From the NCBI GenBank assembly GCA_036873135.1, contig JAPTYO010000058.1, positions 1-64,000 of the forward strand: a stretch of 64,000 nucleotides of DNA. Direction: 5' to 3'. Source of the DNA: Clarkia xantiana subsp. parviflora (taxonomy: Eukaryota > Streptophyta > Magnoliopsida > Myrtales > Onagraceae). Below are positions 15,001 to 27,700 of the stretch, one piece after another. The notes under the pieces were generated by a model. The model did not search any database. It was not told where the DNA came from and saw only the letters and a program-made list of their open reading frames with translations. How positions within the stretch are numbered: the stretch's first letter is position 1; the number at the start of each line of letters is the position of its first letter. A program made the position numbers and the translations under genes.

Positions 15001-18000
15001 GATGAAATCAGTTTTATTTGCATTCTAACTCGTCGTATAAGACCGTGGAATGGTTGAAACCATTTGTCATATCGGAATCATAAGCACCAAGTTTTCTGTG
15101 ATGGTTAGTAAGGAAAAATCTTCGATTTCGGCCAATTTTCTCATTTTTTCAATATAACCTCACTCGGACCTCTATTTTTTATGAAATCAGTTTTATTTGC
15201 ATTCTAACTCGTCGTATAAGACCGTGGAATGGTTGAAACCATTTGCATATCGGAATCATAAGCACCAAGTTTTCTGTGATGGTTAGTAAGGAAAAATCTT
15301 CGATTTCGGCCAATTTTCTCATTTTTTCAATATAACCTCACTCGGACCTCTATTTTTGATGAAATCAGTTTTATTTGCATTCTATCTCGTCGTATAAGAC
15401 CGTGGAATGGTTGAAACCATTTGTCATATCGGAATCATAAGCACCAAGTTTTCTGTGATGGTTAGTAAGGAAAAATCTTCGATTTCGGCAATTTCTCATT
15501 TTTTCAATATAACCTCACTCGGACCTCTATTTTTTATGAAATCAGTTTTATTTGCATTCTAACTCGTCGTATAAGACCGTGGAATGGTTGAAACCATTTG
15601 TCATATCGGAATCATAAGCACCAAGTTTTCTGTGATGGTTAGTAAGGAAAAATCTTCGATTTCGGCCAATTTTCTCATTTTTTCAATATAACCTCACTCG
15701 GACCTCTATTTTTTATGAAATCAGTTTTATTTGCATTCTAACTCGTCGTATAAGACCGTGGAATGGTTGAAACCATTTTTCATATCGGAATCATAAGCAC
15801 CAAGTTTTCTGTGATGGTTAGTAAGGAAAAATCTTCGATTTCGGCCAATTTTCTCATTTTTTCAATATAACCTCACTCGGACCTCTATTTTTTATGAAAT
15901 CAGTTTTATTTGCATTCTAACTCGTCGTATAAGACCGTGGAATGGTTGAAACCATTTGTCATATCGGAATCATAAGCACCAAGTTTTCTGTGATGGTTAG
16001 TAAGGAAAAATCTTCGATTTCGGCCAATTTTCTCATTTTTTTCAATATAACCTCACTCGGACCTCTATTCTTGATGAAATCAGTTTTATTTGCATTCTAA
16101 CTCGTCGTATAAGACCGTGGAATGGTTGAAACCATTTGTCATATCGGAATCATAAGCACCAAGTTTTCTGTGATGGTTAGTAAGGAAAAATCTTCGATTT
16201 CGGCCAATTTTCTCATTTTTTCAATATAACCTCTCTCGGACCTCTATTTTTTATGAAATCAGTTTTATTTGCATTCTAACTCGTCGTATAAGACCGTGGA
16301 ATGGTTGAAACCATTTGTCATATCGGAATCATAAGCACCAAGTTTTCTGTGATGGTTAGTAAGGAAAAATCTTCGATTTCGGCCAATTTTCTCATTTTTT
16401 CAATATAACCTCTCTCGGACCTCTATTTTTTATGAAATCAGTTTTATTTGCATTCTAACTCGTCGTATAAGACCGTGGAATGGTTGAAACCATTTTTCAT
16501 ATCGGAATCATAAGCACCAAGTTTTCTGTGATGGTTAGTAAGGAAAAATCTTCGATTTCGGCCAATTTTCTCATTTTTTCAATATAACCTCACTCGGACC
16601 TCTATTTTTTATGAAATCAGTTTTATTTGCATTCTAACTCGTCGTATAAGACCGTGGAATGGTTGAAACCATTTTTCATATCGGAATCATAAGCACCAAG
16701 TTTTCTGTGATGGTTAGTACGGAAAAATCTTCGATTTCGGCCAATTTTCTCATTTTTTTCAATATAACCTCACTCGGACCTCTATTTTTTATTAAATCAG
16801 TTTTATTTGCATTCTAACTCGTCGTATAAGACCGTGGAATGGTTGAAACCATTTGTCATATCGGAATCATAAGCACCAAGTTTTCTGTGATGGTTAGTAA
16901 GGAAAAATCTTCGATTTCGGCCAATTTTCTCATTTTTTTCAATATAACCTCACTCGGACCTCTATTTTTTATTAAATCAGTTCTATTTGCATTCTAACTC
17001 GTCGTATAAGACCGTGGAATGGTTGAAACCATTTGTCATATCGGAATCATAAGCACCAAGTTTTCTGTGATGGTTAGTAAGGAAAAATCTTCGATTTCGG
17101 CCAATTTTCTCATTTTTTCAATATAACCTCACTCGGACCTCTATTCTTGATGAAATCAGTTCTATTTGCATTCTAACTCGTCGTATAAGACCGTGGAATG
17201 GTTGAAACCATTTTTCATATCGGAATCATAAGCACCAAGTTTTCTGTGATGGTTAGTAAGGAAAAATCTTCGATTTCGGCCAATTTTCTCATTTTTTTCA
17301 ATATAACCTCACTCGGACCTCTATTTTTTATTAAATCAGTTCTATTTGCATTCTAACTCGTCGTATAAGACCGTGGAATGGTTGAAACCATTTGTCATAT
17401 CGGAATCATAAGCACCAAGTTTTCTGTGATGGTTAGTAAGGAAAAATCTTCGATTTCGGCCAATTTTCTCATTTTTTTCAATATAACCTCACTCGGACCT
17501 CTATTCTTGATGAAATCAGTTCTATTTGCATTCTAACTCGTCGTATAAGACCGTGGAATGGTTGAAACCATTTTTCATATCGGAATCATAAGCACCAAGT
17601 TTTCTGTGATGGTTAGTAAGGAAAAATCTTCGATTTCGGCCAATTTTCTCATTTTTTCAATATAACCTCACTCGGACCTCTATTTTTTATTAAATCAGTT
17701 TTATTTGCATTCTAACTCGTCGTATAAGACCGTGGAATGGTTGAAACCATTTTTCATATCGGAATCATAAGCACCAAGTTTTCTGTGATGGTTAGTAAGG
17801 AAAAATCTTCGATTTCGGCCAATTTTCTCATTTTTTTCAATATAACCTCACTCGGACCTCTATTCTTGATGAAAGCAGTTTTATTTGCATTCTATCTCAT
17901 CCTATAAGACCGTGGAATGATTGAAACCATTTGTCATATCGGAATCATAAGCACCAAGTTTTCTGTGATGGTTAGTAAGGAAAAATCTTCGATTTATGCC

Positions 18001-18107
18001 AATTTTCTCATTTTTTTTCAATATAACCTCACTCGGACCTCTATTCTTGATGAAATAAGTTTTATTTGCATTCTATCTCATCCTATAAGACCGTGGAATG
18101 GTTGAAA
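1..18107 (+). repeat. Homogeneous ~179-bp satellite array (about 101 monomers)
   Basis: A head-to-tail tandem repeat fills this stretch. The landmark GGAATGGTTGAAACC recurs at 62, 241, 419, 598, 776 and so on, giving a period of 178-179 bp. Monomers are nearly identical for most of the array. The commonest variants are ATTTGTCAT versus ATTTTTCAT, ATTTTCAT, ATTTCTCAT or ATTTGCAT after the landmark, and TTTTTTATG versus TTTTTGATG before GAAATCAG. Each monomer carries the short palindrome GGTTGAAACC. The array runs off the left end of the window and stops inside that palindrome at 18107, where unique sequence begins. A monomer near 180 bp is typical of plant centromeric and heterochromatic satellites, but location cannot be proved from sequence alone. 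The short open frames in it (about 60 codons) follow the repeat period and are not genes. Confidence 0.98.
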
Positions 18108-18316
18108 ATTTGTTAGAAATTTTATTTTACTGCTTGATTATTCATTCTATCAATGCCTTGCCTACAAGTTTTCTACTTTCTCCTCCTCTCACTCAATTGG
18201 ATGGACGGACCCATGTCCATAATCTCTTAATAGTTAACAATTTAATTGGCCCAACTCAACTCAGTTACTCAGCCCAACCCCGTTAGAGAAGTTGTTCAGT
18301 TGTCTCCGGCGAGTTC

Positions 18317-19817
18317 ATGGAAGACCTGCCTGCGTATGGGAAAGCTCTTTGAAGCCCTACAACCATACTGCACGGCCCTCTCTCTTGCAGAATCCCAAGC
18401 AAGCACCACTCCCCTGCTCTGCTTGACTTCCTTGCTAATTCTTCATCCGACGATCTCCAGCCCTTATTTGAGTAAGGACACGGTCTCCCTTATTATTAAT
18501 CTGATCCTCTATCTTTGAGAGTATATTTTACTTTTCTCAGTCAGTGATTGCATTGCATCCTATTTAGTTAACTTGTCAATTGAAATTCGGAGTTTCTGAA
18601 TGTGTACATGACTACATTCTCCCGATTAAATTTTAAATATTGGTACCTAGCTTGACATTTAGGAGTAGCTTCAAATGTTTTTGTTTCTTCTTCAGTGCTG
18701 CTGCATTACACCCTGCTAAATTAGCATCACATATCCGATCAAACGTGCATTATTACTTCTCTAGACGAGTCATATCATTTCCTAGCTCAATTTCATCAGG
18801 AGATGCCTGCTGTTCTGACTTTAGTGAGCAGCCCAACATGACCTGTTAGTACATTTTCTGCTGTCACTTCTTTTTTCTTTTGAATTTTAAGGCTTAGTAT
18901 CTAATCAATAACGCACCAAGAGCAAGAGGGTGTGCTAAGTCATTTACAAAAATATTTTCTTTGGTCACCTTTATTGCTTTGCTTACCACCCAGAAAGGAT
19001 CTACATCTTACCTCTTTGTAATCCTTCAGCGTAGTTGTTCTGTTTGTTTTAGTGGATATGTAAACTTGACATGGTGATCTGTTTCTGTTTCAGCTAGATT
19101 TCATTTCCCCTTCTGCTTCTTTTAGATGCAGCAGTCGCTTACAGACCTCCGCTGAAAGATACAAACTATAAAATTAGTGATTTTGGAGGAACCTTACAAA
19201 CAGGCATCCCGTTGTTTGGAGGAGCTATTGAGCAAGTGCCATCTACGCGTGCTGGAGCAGGTTGTGGTTCTACTGTTTTTGGCACTTACTTTTACTTCCT
19301 GTAATATTATGCAATCTACTAGAGTAGTTTCTTACCTGCCAAGCTATTTGTTGTCTGTTGCAAAGTTGCTGTATTGGTCATTTGGTCTTGATCTATCACA
19401 AAAAAATTCCAGTGCAAGCTTGACACCGCAATCAAAAAAAGGTTGCTTGATGGACTTGTTTATCCATTTACTTTCAGGTGCAATATATCTTTTTGTATCG
19501 AAGAACATCAGAGAATCATTCTACAAGAGAAAAGAATGTAAGAGGCATCAGTCTGATGATGATACTGCCAATAAAGTTAAGCAAGGTACTTTGGTGATGG
19601 AATATTTATTCTGTAAAAATAATAGTTCCGCCGTATGATGTGGTTAGTGGTGAATGTGTGTTGTCTTCTTCTTCTTCTTCTTATTCCACTTCCAGAAGCA
19701 GTAAGAAGAAACTTTGGGGTTCCTCATCAGATACAAGAGAAATACTGCTCTACTGATAGCTTCATGTGTTGTGAAAATGAAACCCCACTGATGAAGCATG
19801 ACCATTCTGACTGTTAA
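18317..19817 (+). pseudogene. Unrecognised five-exon gene, first exon disrupted
   Basis: I do not recognise this protein. A phase-consistent model has exons 18317-18471, 18696-18844, 19126-19260, 19478-19585 and 19696-19817, all with GT-AG borders, totalling 669 nt (223 codons with the stop). Readable pieces include SSSDDLQPLF, AAALHPAKLASHIRS, AVAYRPPL, GIPLFGGAIEQVPSTRAG and, at the C-terminus, a Cys-rich tail ending in SDC. The exon-1 frame that joins the rest has a TGA eleven codons after its ATG, and a +1 frame then reads EALQPYCTALSLAES, so a pair of compensating indels looks likely. A 57-nt intron (18334-18390, ending in a good CAG) would also remove the stop, but it is very short for a plant. 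The ATG is only 210 bp from the satellite edge. It could be a decaying gene, a gene with assembly errors, or a gene with a different 5' exon. Confidence 0.45.
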
Positions 19818-20308
19818 AATTCTTGCCCCAATTTTCTGATGTTTGAACTATTAGACTTGTATCATAATTTTCAGAACTCTTTCAAGTCAAACAGAATTTA
19901 TTCTCAATACATTTTTAAGTCCCAAAGAGCCTCGGTTCAGGACATTTGTGGATTTCATTTGTCCAATCTTTGATTCCCTGTGTGTTTGCAGCAGGCATGT
20001 AAAAGTAAACTAACATAGAAGAGGCAGCAAAAATCCATTAAGGCAAAACTTGAGGTACGGGCTCATACTACATAGTGTGTGTTGAGAGATGACAAATGAA
20101 ACAAACCCATACAGCAAGCAGCAAGCTTGACGAGACACCAGCCATCTATCTGACCACGGAACGCACCACTCCCCTCCCAGTAGTGTCTCATACCACCTAC
20201 AACAAAACATCATCTGAACAGAGTTGAGTTTGCTGCTTTAAAATCATTCATATGAGAATTGACAAGACAACAACTTTATCAATAAGATGCTGCTGCAATT
20301 ACAATAGT

Positions 20309-20343
20309 GTATGTATGTATGTATGTATGTATGTATGTATGTA
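20309..20343. repeat. (GTAT)n microsatellite
   Basis: A tetranucleotide run of about eight GTAT units lies just past the stop codon of CARB, probably in its 3' UTR. The surrounding 19818-20391 is the convergent 3' flank of the unrecognised (+) gene and CARB (-). I see no gene in it. Confidence 0.9.
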
Positions 20344-20391
20344 CCTGCTGATTTTCTTCAATTATCATCTATCTCTGAGCTGAGATTCATT

Positions 20392-23300
20392 TCATAATAA
20401 AGAGGAAGAAGAGATTGAGTGCAAGTCCTTGCTGATGACTGCCTCCTCCTCCTCCTCAATGAAGAAATCCTGCAGAGGAGTCATGCGAATGGCGCTGCTC
20501 TTTAAGCTTCGTATAGCATCAGCACTGGCCAAAGCCCCGGCTACGGTTGTGATGATGGGAACCTTGTAGGCAAGTGCCATCCTCCTGAGCTGCCTCCCAT
20601 CTATCTGATCCAGCGGGTCCCCACCTGAGCTGGTGATTACCATCAACTGAATCTGGCCGTTGGCCACCATATCTCCAGCATGTGGCCTCCCCTCATGCAT
20701 CTTCAGCACCCTCTCAGCAGGTATCCCTGCCAGCTGCTCCAGGAAGTGTGCAGTCCCCGAAGTCGATACGATCCTAAACCCGAGCTCCAAGAAGGCTCTG
20801 GCAATCTTCTCCAGATGGGGCTTTGTCATGTCATTCAGACTCAAGAACACCGTCCCAGACACCGGCAGTCTCTGCCCCGCTGCTATCTGGGCTTTAGCAA
20901 ATGCTGCCGAGAACTCATAATCAATCCCCATCACCTCCCCTGTACTTCTCATCTCCGGTCCCAGAAGAACATCGCACCCTTGAAACTTTTCAAAGGGCAG
21001 CACTGCCTCCTTCACCGATACATGCCTCGGAATCACCTCCTTGGTGAACCCAAGGTCGTCCAGTGTTTTACCAGACATCACAAGGGACGCATATTTGGCT
21101 AGGGGATGCCCAATGGCCTTGGACACAAAAGGAACAGTTCGAGACGCTCGTGGGTTAGCCTCCAGCAAGAACACCTCCCCTGCTGAAGATATTGCGTATT
21201 GGCAGTTCATGAGGCCACACACGTTGAGCCGCTTAGCTAGGTCAGTGGTCCAGGACCGAATGGTGGCTAAACAAGAGGACGGAACTGTCTTTGTAGGTAA
21301 GGAACACGCAGAGTCCCCAGAGTGGACCCCAGCCTGCTCGATATGCTCCATGATACCACCAATCACCACATTCCCTTGGGAGTCTGCAAGTGCATCCACA
21401 TCAATCTCAATAGCATCAGACAAATACCTGTCTATTAACACCGGGCGTTCAGGGTCAACCTCCACTGCGGTCTCAAGGTAGGTTGCAAGCTTCTCGTCGT
21501 TGTACACAATTTCCATGGCTCGACCTCCCAACACATAGGAAGGCCTCACGACAACCGGGTACCCAATATCTTTGGCAATGGCCAAGGCATCCGCTTCACA
21601 CTTGGCTATTCCACCCTTGGGTTGAACAATGTTTAGCTCATTCAGGATGGCATTGAATCTCTCTCTGTCCTCAGCGGCATCGATCGAGTCAGGTGATGTC
21701 CCCCATATCCTCACGTACCCAGAACCACTAGCAGATTTGAGCTTGTGTTCATCCAAGTATCGTTGAATGGGAAGAGCCAACTTGAGTGGGGTTTGACCTC
21801 CAAACTGCACAATGATGCCATCAGGGCGTTCCAGGTCAATAATATTCAGGACATCTTCAACTGTTAATGGTTCAAAGTAGAGACGGTCACTGGTGTCATA
21901 ATCTGTCGATACTGTCTCAGGATTTGAGTTCATCATGATGGTTTCATATCCAGCATCCTACACACACACATACAGCAAATAAATACACACACAACAGTAT
22001 GTAATTCTGCTGGTTAAGTAATACAAAACAAACCTGAAGAGCGAACGATGTATGGCAGCAACAGTAGTCAAACTCAATTCCTTGACCAATCCTGTTTGGA
22101 CCTCCACCAAGAATCAACACCTTCTTCCTATTGGTGGGAGCAGACTCACACTCAAAATCGTAAGAAGAATACATATAAGGAGTGTTAGCCTCAAATTCAG
22201 CAGCACAAGTATCTACACGCTTGTATGCAGGGATGATGCCTAATGAGATACGGCGCTCTCTCACTTGCTTGTCAGTTGATTTGGTGGCAAAAGCAATCTG
22301 CTTATCACTGAACCCTCTCCTCTTCACCTCATAAAAGTCTTCCTTTGTCAAGCTAGACAAACTTTGAGAAGAGAGTAGGAACTGTTCGGTATCCACCAGC
22401 TCCTTAAGCTGTGTCAGGAACCACTTGTCAATCTGACTCAGCTCGTGGATGTCTTCCACCTTCATTCCCTTCTTCATTGCAGCATATACGGCATGTATCC
22501 GATCCGGGCTTGGCACACGGAGGCTATATTTCAATTGGTCCCAGTCCCACTCGAGTTCCTTAACCTTAGCACAACCCCACCCCGAGTATCCACATTCTAG
22601 AGACCGTAGTGCTTTCTGGAAAGATTCTTGGAAAGTCCTGCCCAATGCCATGGACTCCCCAACAGACTTCATCTGGGTTGTTAAAATTGGCTGAGAACCC
22701 GGAAATTTCTCAAATGCAAACCGAGGTATCTGAAAAGTCCCAAACACTAGTAAGATAGATAGCCAGCTAACAACAATATTGCATGCGTGCATGGTATTGA
22801 AATATAATAATAATAATAGTGTTGTGTTTGTGTGTGTTTAACATACCTTTGTCACCACATAATCGATAGATGGCTCGAAACTAGCAGGAGTCTTCTTGGT
22901 AATGTCATTTGGGATTTGATCCAAGGAGTAGCCAACTGACAATTTTGCAGCCATTTTAGCAATAGGGAAGCCAGTTGCTTTGGAAGCAAGAGCAGACGAC
23001 CTAGACACCCTAGGGTTCATTTCAATAACCATCACCTCACCATCCACAGGATTCACTGCAAACTGCACATTGGATCCACCACATTCCACTCCAATCTCCC
23101 TAATAATGGCAATGGAATAATCCCTGAGCCTCTGATACTCTTTGTCAGTCAGAGTTTGGGCAGGGGCTACTGTGATGGAATCTCCAGTATGGACACCCAT
23201 TGGATCGATGTTCTCAATGGAACAAATAATGACAACATTGTCAGCTAAGTCCCTCATCACTTCAAGCTCGTACTCCTTCCATCCAAGTAAAGACTTTTCC

Positions 23301-24397
23301 ACTAGAACTTGTCCTGTCAAGCTTGCTGTCAACCCAGCCTTGCATATTGCCTCAAACTCCTCTCTGTTGTAGGCAATTCCTCCACCAGTCCCTCCCAGCG
23401 TGAAAGCGGGTCTAATGATCAATGGGAACTCCCCAATCTCACCAGCAATCTCGATGCATTCCTCCAAGGTGGTACCTGTTAAGATTTCATATTATGCTGG
23501 ATGAATGACTCCATACAAGTTTTAATAACAAGTACAATCTCTAACATATGACAACAATCAACAACATATTACCGCAACTCAAGATCTCAACTTTCAATGC
23601 CTAAAACAATCAACAAAAAATATATAATTAAAAAATTAGGAGGCAGGCAGTAGGCTGTAGTAATGAAGAAGAATACCAATCCCAGAAGGCGGAGTCTTGA
23701 TCCCAATGTTCTTCATTGCCTGCTTGAACAAGTCCCTATCTTCGGCCTTCTTGATAGCGTGGAGCTTTGCTCCAATCAACTCAACGCCATACTTGTCCAA
23801 CGCACCACTCTCTGCCAAAGCCACCGCCAGGTTGAGTGCAGTCTGGCCGCCCATGGTGGGCAGGAGGGCGTCGGGCCGCTCCTTCTCAAGAACCTGCTCC
23901 ACCAGCTCTGGCGTCATCGGTGTGATATACGTCTTATCAGCCAAGTCCGGGTCCGTCATAATGGTTGCCGGATTGGAGTTAATCAAGACAACCTCGTACC
24001 CTTCCTCCTTGAGGGCTTTGCACGCCTGAGTCCCCGAGTAATCGAACTCACAAGCTTGTCCGATCACTATAGGCCCAGCTCCAAGTATCATAATTTTCTT
24101 CAAGTCCGTCCTCTTCCCCAAGGCCAAGGCCGCAGCTGCAGGAGGGGCGTCATTTGTTTTCTCGCTGCGGGCGTGGACAAGTGGCGCGCGGAGGGAGCCT
24201 TTCAAGGGAAGCTGCGCCGACCAAATCTTGTTCAGGAACTTGGAGGAAGATGAGCTGCTAATGCTGCTGCTTCTACTGCTGCCTGGATAAAAGAATGCAC
24301 GACAGTGATGGGGTCTGCTCGAACAAGAAGAAGAAGGCGCCGGAAGCAGAATCGACTTGGCAGATAAATGATCGCAGTGATTCATGCAGAAACCCAT
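20392..24397 (-). CDS. CARB: Carbamoyl-phosphate synthase large chain, plastid (CARB)
   Basis: Makes carbamoyl phosphate from bicarbonate, two ATP and glutamine-derived ammonia, with the CARA small subunit, for arginine and pyrimidine synthesis in plastids. Exons in coding order: 24397-23677, 23475-22847, 22729-22034 and 21957-20392. These give 3612 nt (1203 aa), close to the usual plant length. Residues 1-~80 are Ser/Ala/Arg-rich, as in a plastid transit peptide. The first synthetase half begins near residue 104 with [17 protein letters not shown], and the second near residue 655 with [18 protein letters not shown]. Each half carries ATP-grasp sequence (for example [12 protein letters not shown] and [14 protein letters not shown]). 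The C-terminal ~160 residues form the MGS-like allosteric domain ([12 protein letters not shown] to [14 protein letters not shown]), followed by a run of five Glu. The start is the ATG at 24397; the longer frame upstream begins with TTG. No catalytic break is visible. Confidence 0.96.
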
Positions 24398-24772
24398 CTG
24401 AATGAAGCGATGCGGGGAGGGGGATTGGATTTGTACCGTCCGCTGCTGCTCTGCTGCTTGAGGGAGTGAGTGCAAATTTCAGGCAATGAAGAAATGAAGC
24501 TCAAATAAGACAGTCCCCAAATAAGAATGTCAGTTAGGGTTTTTCAGTATACAGTTTCTTTATTAATGTTTGGGCCGGACCTTCAATTCCCATAACATAT
24601 GCCATTCACTCAATAAAGTTTATCTTTTTTTTTTTTGTCAAACCGGAACCCTTTTCTTTAATTTGGCTAGGCTAGGCTAGGCTAGGCGGAGCTTTGTCGA
24701 GTGCGCATTGAGAGAGCAAAGCTCAAGCGGCTGATTCTTCATCGGGGGATGTTCATCTTCTCTGCATAATCG
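24398..24772. promoter_or_regulatory. Shared divergent promoter region of CARB and STR1
   Basis: Only 375 bp separate the start codons of CARB (-) and STR1 (+), so both 5' UTRs and promoters must fit here. It contains a T-run near 24624 and a pentamer repeat of GGCTA at about 24666-24687. No single TATA box can be assigned confidently. Transcription start sites are not determinable from sequence alone. Confidence 0.6.
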
Positions 24773-27700
24773 ATGGCATCAACTCTCTTCTCCCGGACGA
24801 CTTCTCGATTTCTTCAATCTCCACTTCCGTGCTCACGCACACTCTTCTTCTCTCCACTTCTCAACGTGAGTTTTAAGTTTTCCGCTTTATTGACTGGGAT
24901 ATCATCATCATGTTTTCTTTTTTTACCTGGCTTTAGAGAGTGATAAATTTTAGCTAACAGTACTTAGATTTCATGAGACCTTTTAATTTGATATTGGAAG
25001 GATACGCACTGGAAAACAACTCCAACTGATTTGGAATTTCAAAAAAACAAAAAGTGATTTTCTTTGCCATCAGGTTGAGTCTTAGCTGCTTGATACCGTA
25101 TTATATCCTCAAACTGTTCTACTATGCTTATTGTTGAGATAGGAGTTCAAATGTTCACTCTGTCCTATAACATGAATCAATATTCCTAATAATTATGCAT
25201 ATGGTGAAGTAAGTTAGGTCACTGGGTGTACTTGTCAGATGCAATGTTTCCCCCTGTTAGAGTAGTATGTAATGTTGTTTTCTTTCATGATTCTGACTAT
25301 GTTTTCTTGTAGAAGAGGACGCTTCAATTTCAAGTTACCCCAAGGATATTGTCTTATAATCCAGCACGTCAAACTCTTAATCGAATGGCTTCTTCAGTTG
25401 TTGGTGCAACATTCAGTTACACAACTCAATCAACATCTACCAGTGAACCTGTTGTTTCTGTTGATTGGCTCCATGCTAATCTCAAAGAGCCTGATTTGAA
25501 GGTGCTCTCTTCAGCTTGCTTTTTTTCCCTTAAATGTTTAAAGATCAGAACATCAATAATAACACACCAGCAGGGTGCCAATACATTTACATAAGGAGTA
25601 TCAAAATAAAACAAGTAATAGTTATTGCATCTAAAGTGCCCATGGGTACATTAATATATATATACTCCGTGCTCTACCAAAAGATGTAAAGGTCTAACCA
25701 AATTTTTCGCCGCATCTTTTTTACTTTATATACAAGAACGACTCAATTTATATAATGGGAACGTAAACAAATGCAAAAAATACATGCTATAGTCCTTTCC
25801 TGATCAACATTAAATTTTTATTTCAGTTGCTGGATGCATCATGGTATATGCCAGATGAGCAGCGAAATCCACTTCAGGAGTATCAGGTCACTAACTGAAT
25901 GCTTGATGATCTTCTTTGTTTGCAACACATTCTGATACATAATTGCACTCCATTTCGTTTTGCTACGGCTATCAGGTGGCTCATATTCCTGGAGCACTCT
26001 TCTTTGATGTGGACGGAATATCAGATCGAACCACAAAAGTGAGATGTTTTCCCTCCCAACACTTCTGAATGTTCTTATGTATTACCATTGTCAGCTTAAG
26101 TTGACATGACATTCAATTATTCTAGAAGTTTATCATACTTTTGGTTTGAAAAATATTTACTTTTTCCATTCTCCTGCAAGCCAAATAATGTCTACGGTGA
26201 AGTAGATCTAAGTTGCTAAATCTTTGAGAACGTGTTTTATGGTATGAAATAATCTATGCCTGGATCTCTTAATCTTTTAGGAGATGCTTTGCCCTTGGAT
26301 AATAGGCTTGCTAATTTGTATTCTCAAATTGTAGACCTTTTTAGGTGTAATGCCTCAAAGTATTTGTTTCTTGCTTGAGAAAGTAAGGATCTGATCAAGT
26401 TTATGTAGGAGTCATACATTGCAGCTGTTCCATTGATTCTTTTGACTTCACCTAGTTTCACAATATCTTGGATATATTTGTTTGTCATACAAGCTACTGA
26501 TACATATACAATCAACTCTATCAGCTACCTCATATGTTGCCGTCAGAGGAAGCTTTTGCTGCTGCTGCCTCTTCTCTTGGTATTGGAAATGAAGATGGTC
26601 TCATTGTCTACGATGGTAAAGGGATATTTAGTGCAGCTCGTGTCTGGTGGTGAGATGCGGAACAATAACAAAAGTTTGATTTTGAATACCTATCTGCCTT
26701 TTTTTTCCTTAGCCTAACACAGACATTTTATGTATTAACAAAAAGGATGTTTAGAGTATTTGGGCATGAAAGAGTCTGGGTTTTAGATGGAGGTCTTCCA
26801 AGATGGCGAGCATCAGGTTATGATGTTGAGTCTAGTGCCTCAAGTGATGCTATCCTGAAAGCCAGTGCTGCAACTGAGGCCATAGAGAAGGTTTATCAGG
26901 GCCAGATGGTAATATAACAGTTTTTATTGGTTCTTTTCATATTTGCATTTCTTTTGGGATGCACATGAAGTACAATTTACATAAATGTTGTGGAAGTTGG
27001 ATTTAGCTTGTCATTTTATCTTTGCTTAGATACTTTTGTCATCTACCTTACTATCAGGTTGGGCCAATAACATTTGAGACCAAATTTCAGCCTCATCTTG
27101 TTTGGTCGCTTGAGCAGGTTAGCTTTTTGCTTGTCTTAATTTTGGGGCATTAAATTTTACATAGGCGTCGATAATGATTTTCATCACCAAATTTCGGTGC
27201 TTCATTTACTCTCCATGTGACCCTTCGTTCCTTATAGATGTTTTGAAGGGTAAACCTTTTTAAAAAGGTTATTTTTATTTATAACGTTGAATCAATGTTT
27301 TATCTACTGTTAAAATCTACAGGTGAGAAGAAACATTGAGGAGAAGACCCATCAACAGATAGATGCTAGATCTAAGGCCAGGTATATTCTAGTCATTACT
27401 AGCAACTGCTTTCTAGAAATGCTTGCATTATTTCTTCATTGCTCATGTTTAAGAATTCAAGGACCATTTAGTTGAAGTAAACCGTGGATCTTACTCGTCT
27501 TTGAAATTTATTATGGTTAGATTTGATGGGACAGCTCCAGAACCTAGAAAGGGAATAAGAAGTGGACATGTTCCTGGAAGCAAGTGTATACCCTTTGGTC
27601 AGGTAAAGGATTGCATTGTCGTTGTGGTGGAGATATCCATTTATTTAAATAATAAACTAGAAAAATAGATGGCTGGCATGCAGAAGAGAAGGGGCAGTGA

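Noticed and set aside
1..18107. CRISPR-like regular repeats
   Set aside because: There are no unique spacers between short repeats, and the whole unit is repeated head to tail in a plant genome.
20660..24253. Open frames of 80-196 codons on the + strand opposite CARB
   Set aside because: They mirror the CARB exons and carry no motifs. They are antisense shadows of a well-supported gene.
24398..24475. An N-terminal extension of CARB starting at 24475
   Set aside because: That frame begins with TTG, not ATG. The first ATG in frame is at 24397 and gives the expected length.
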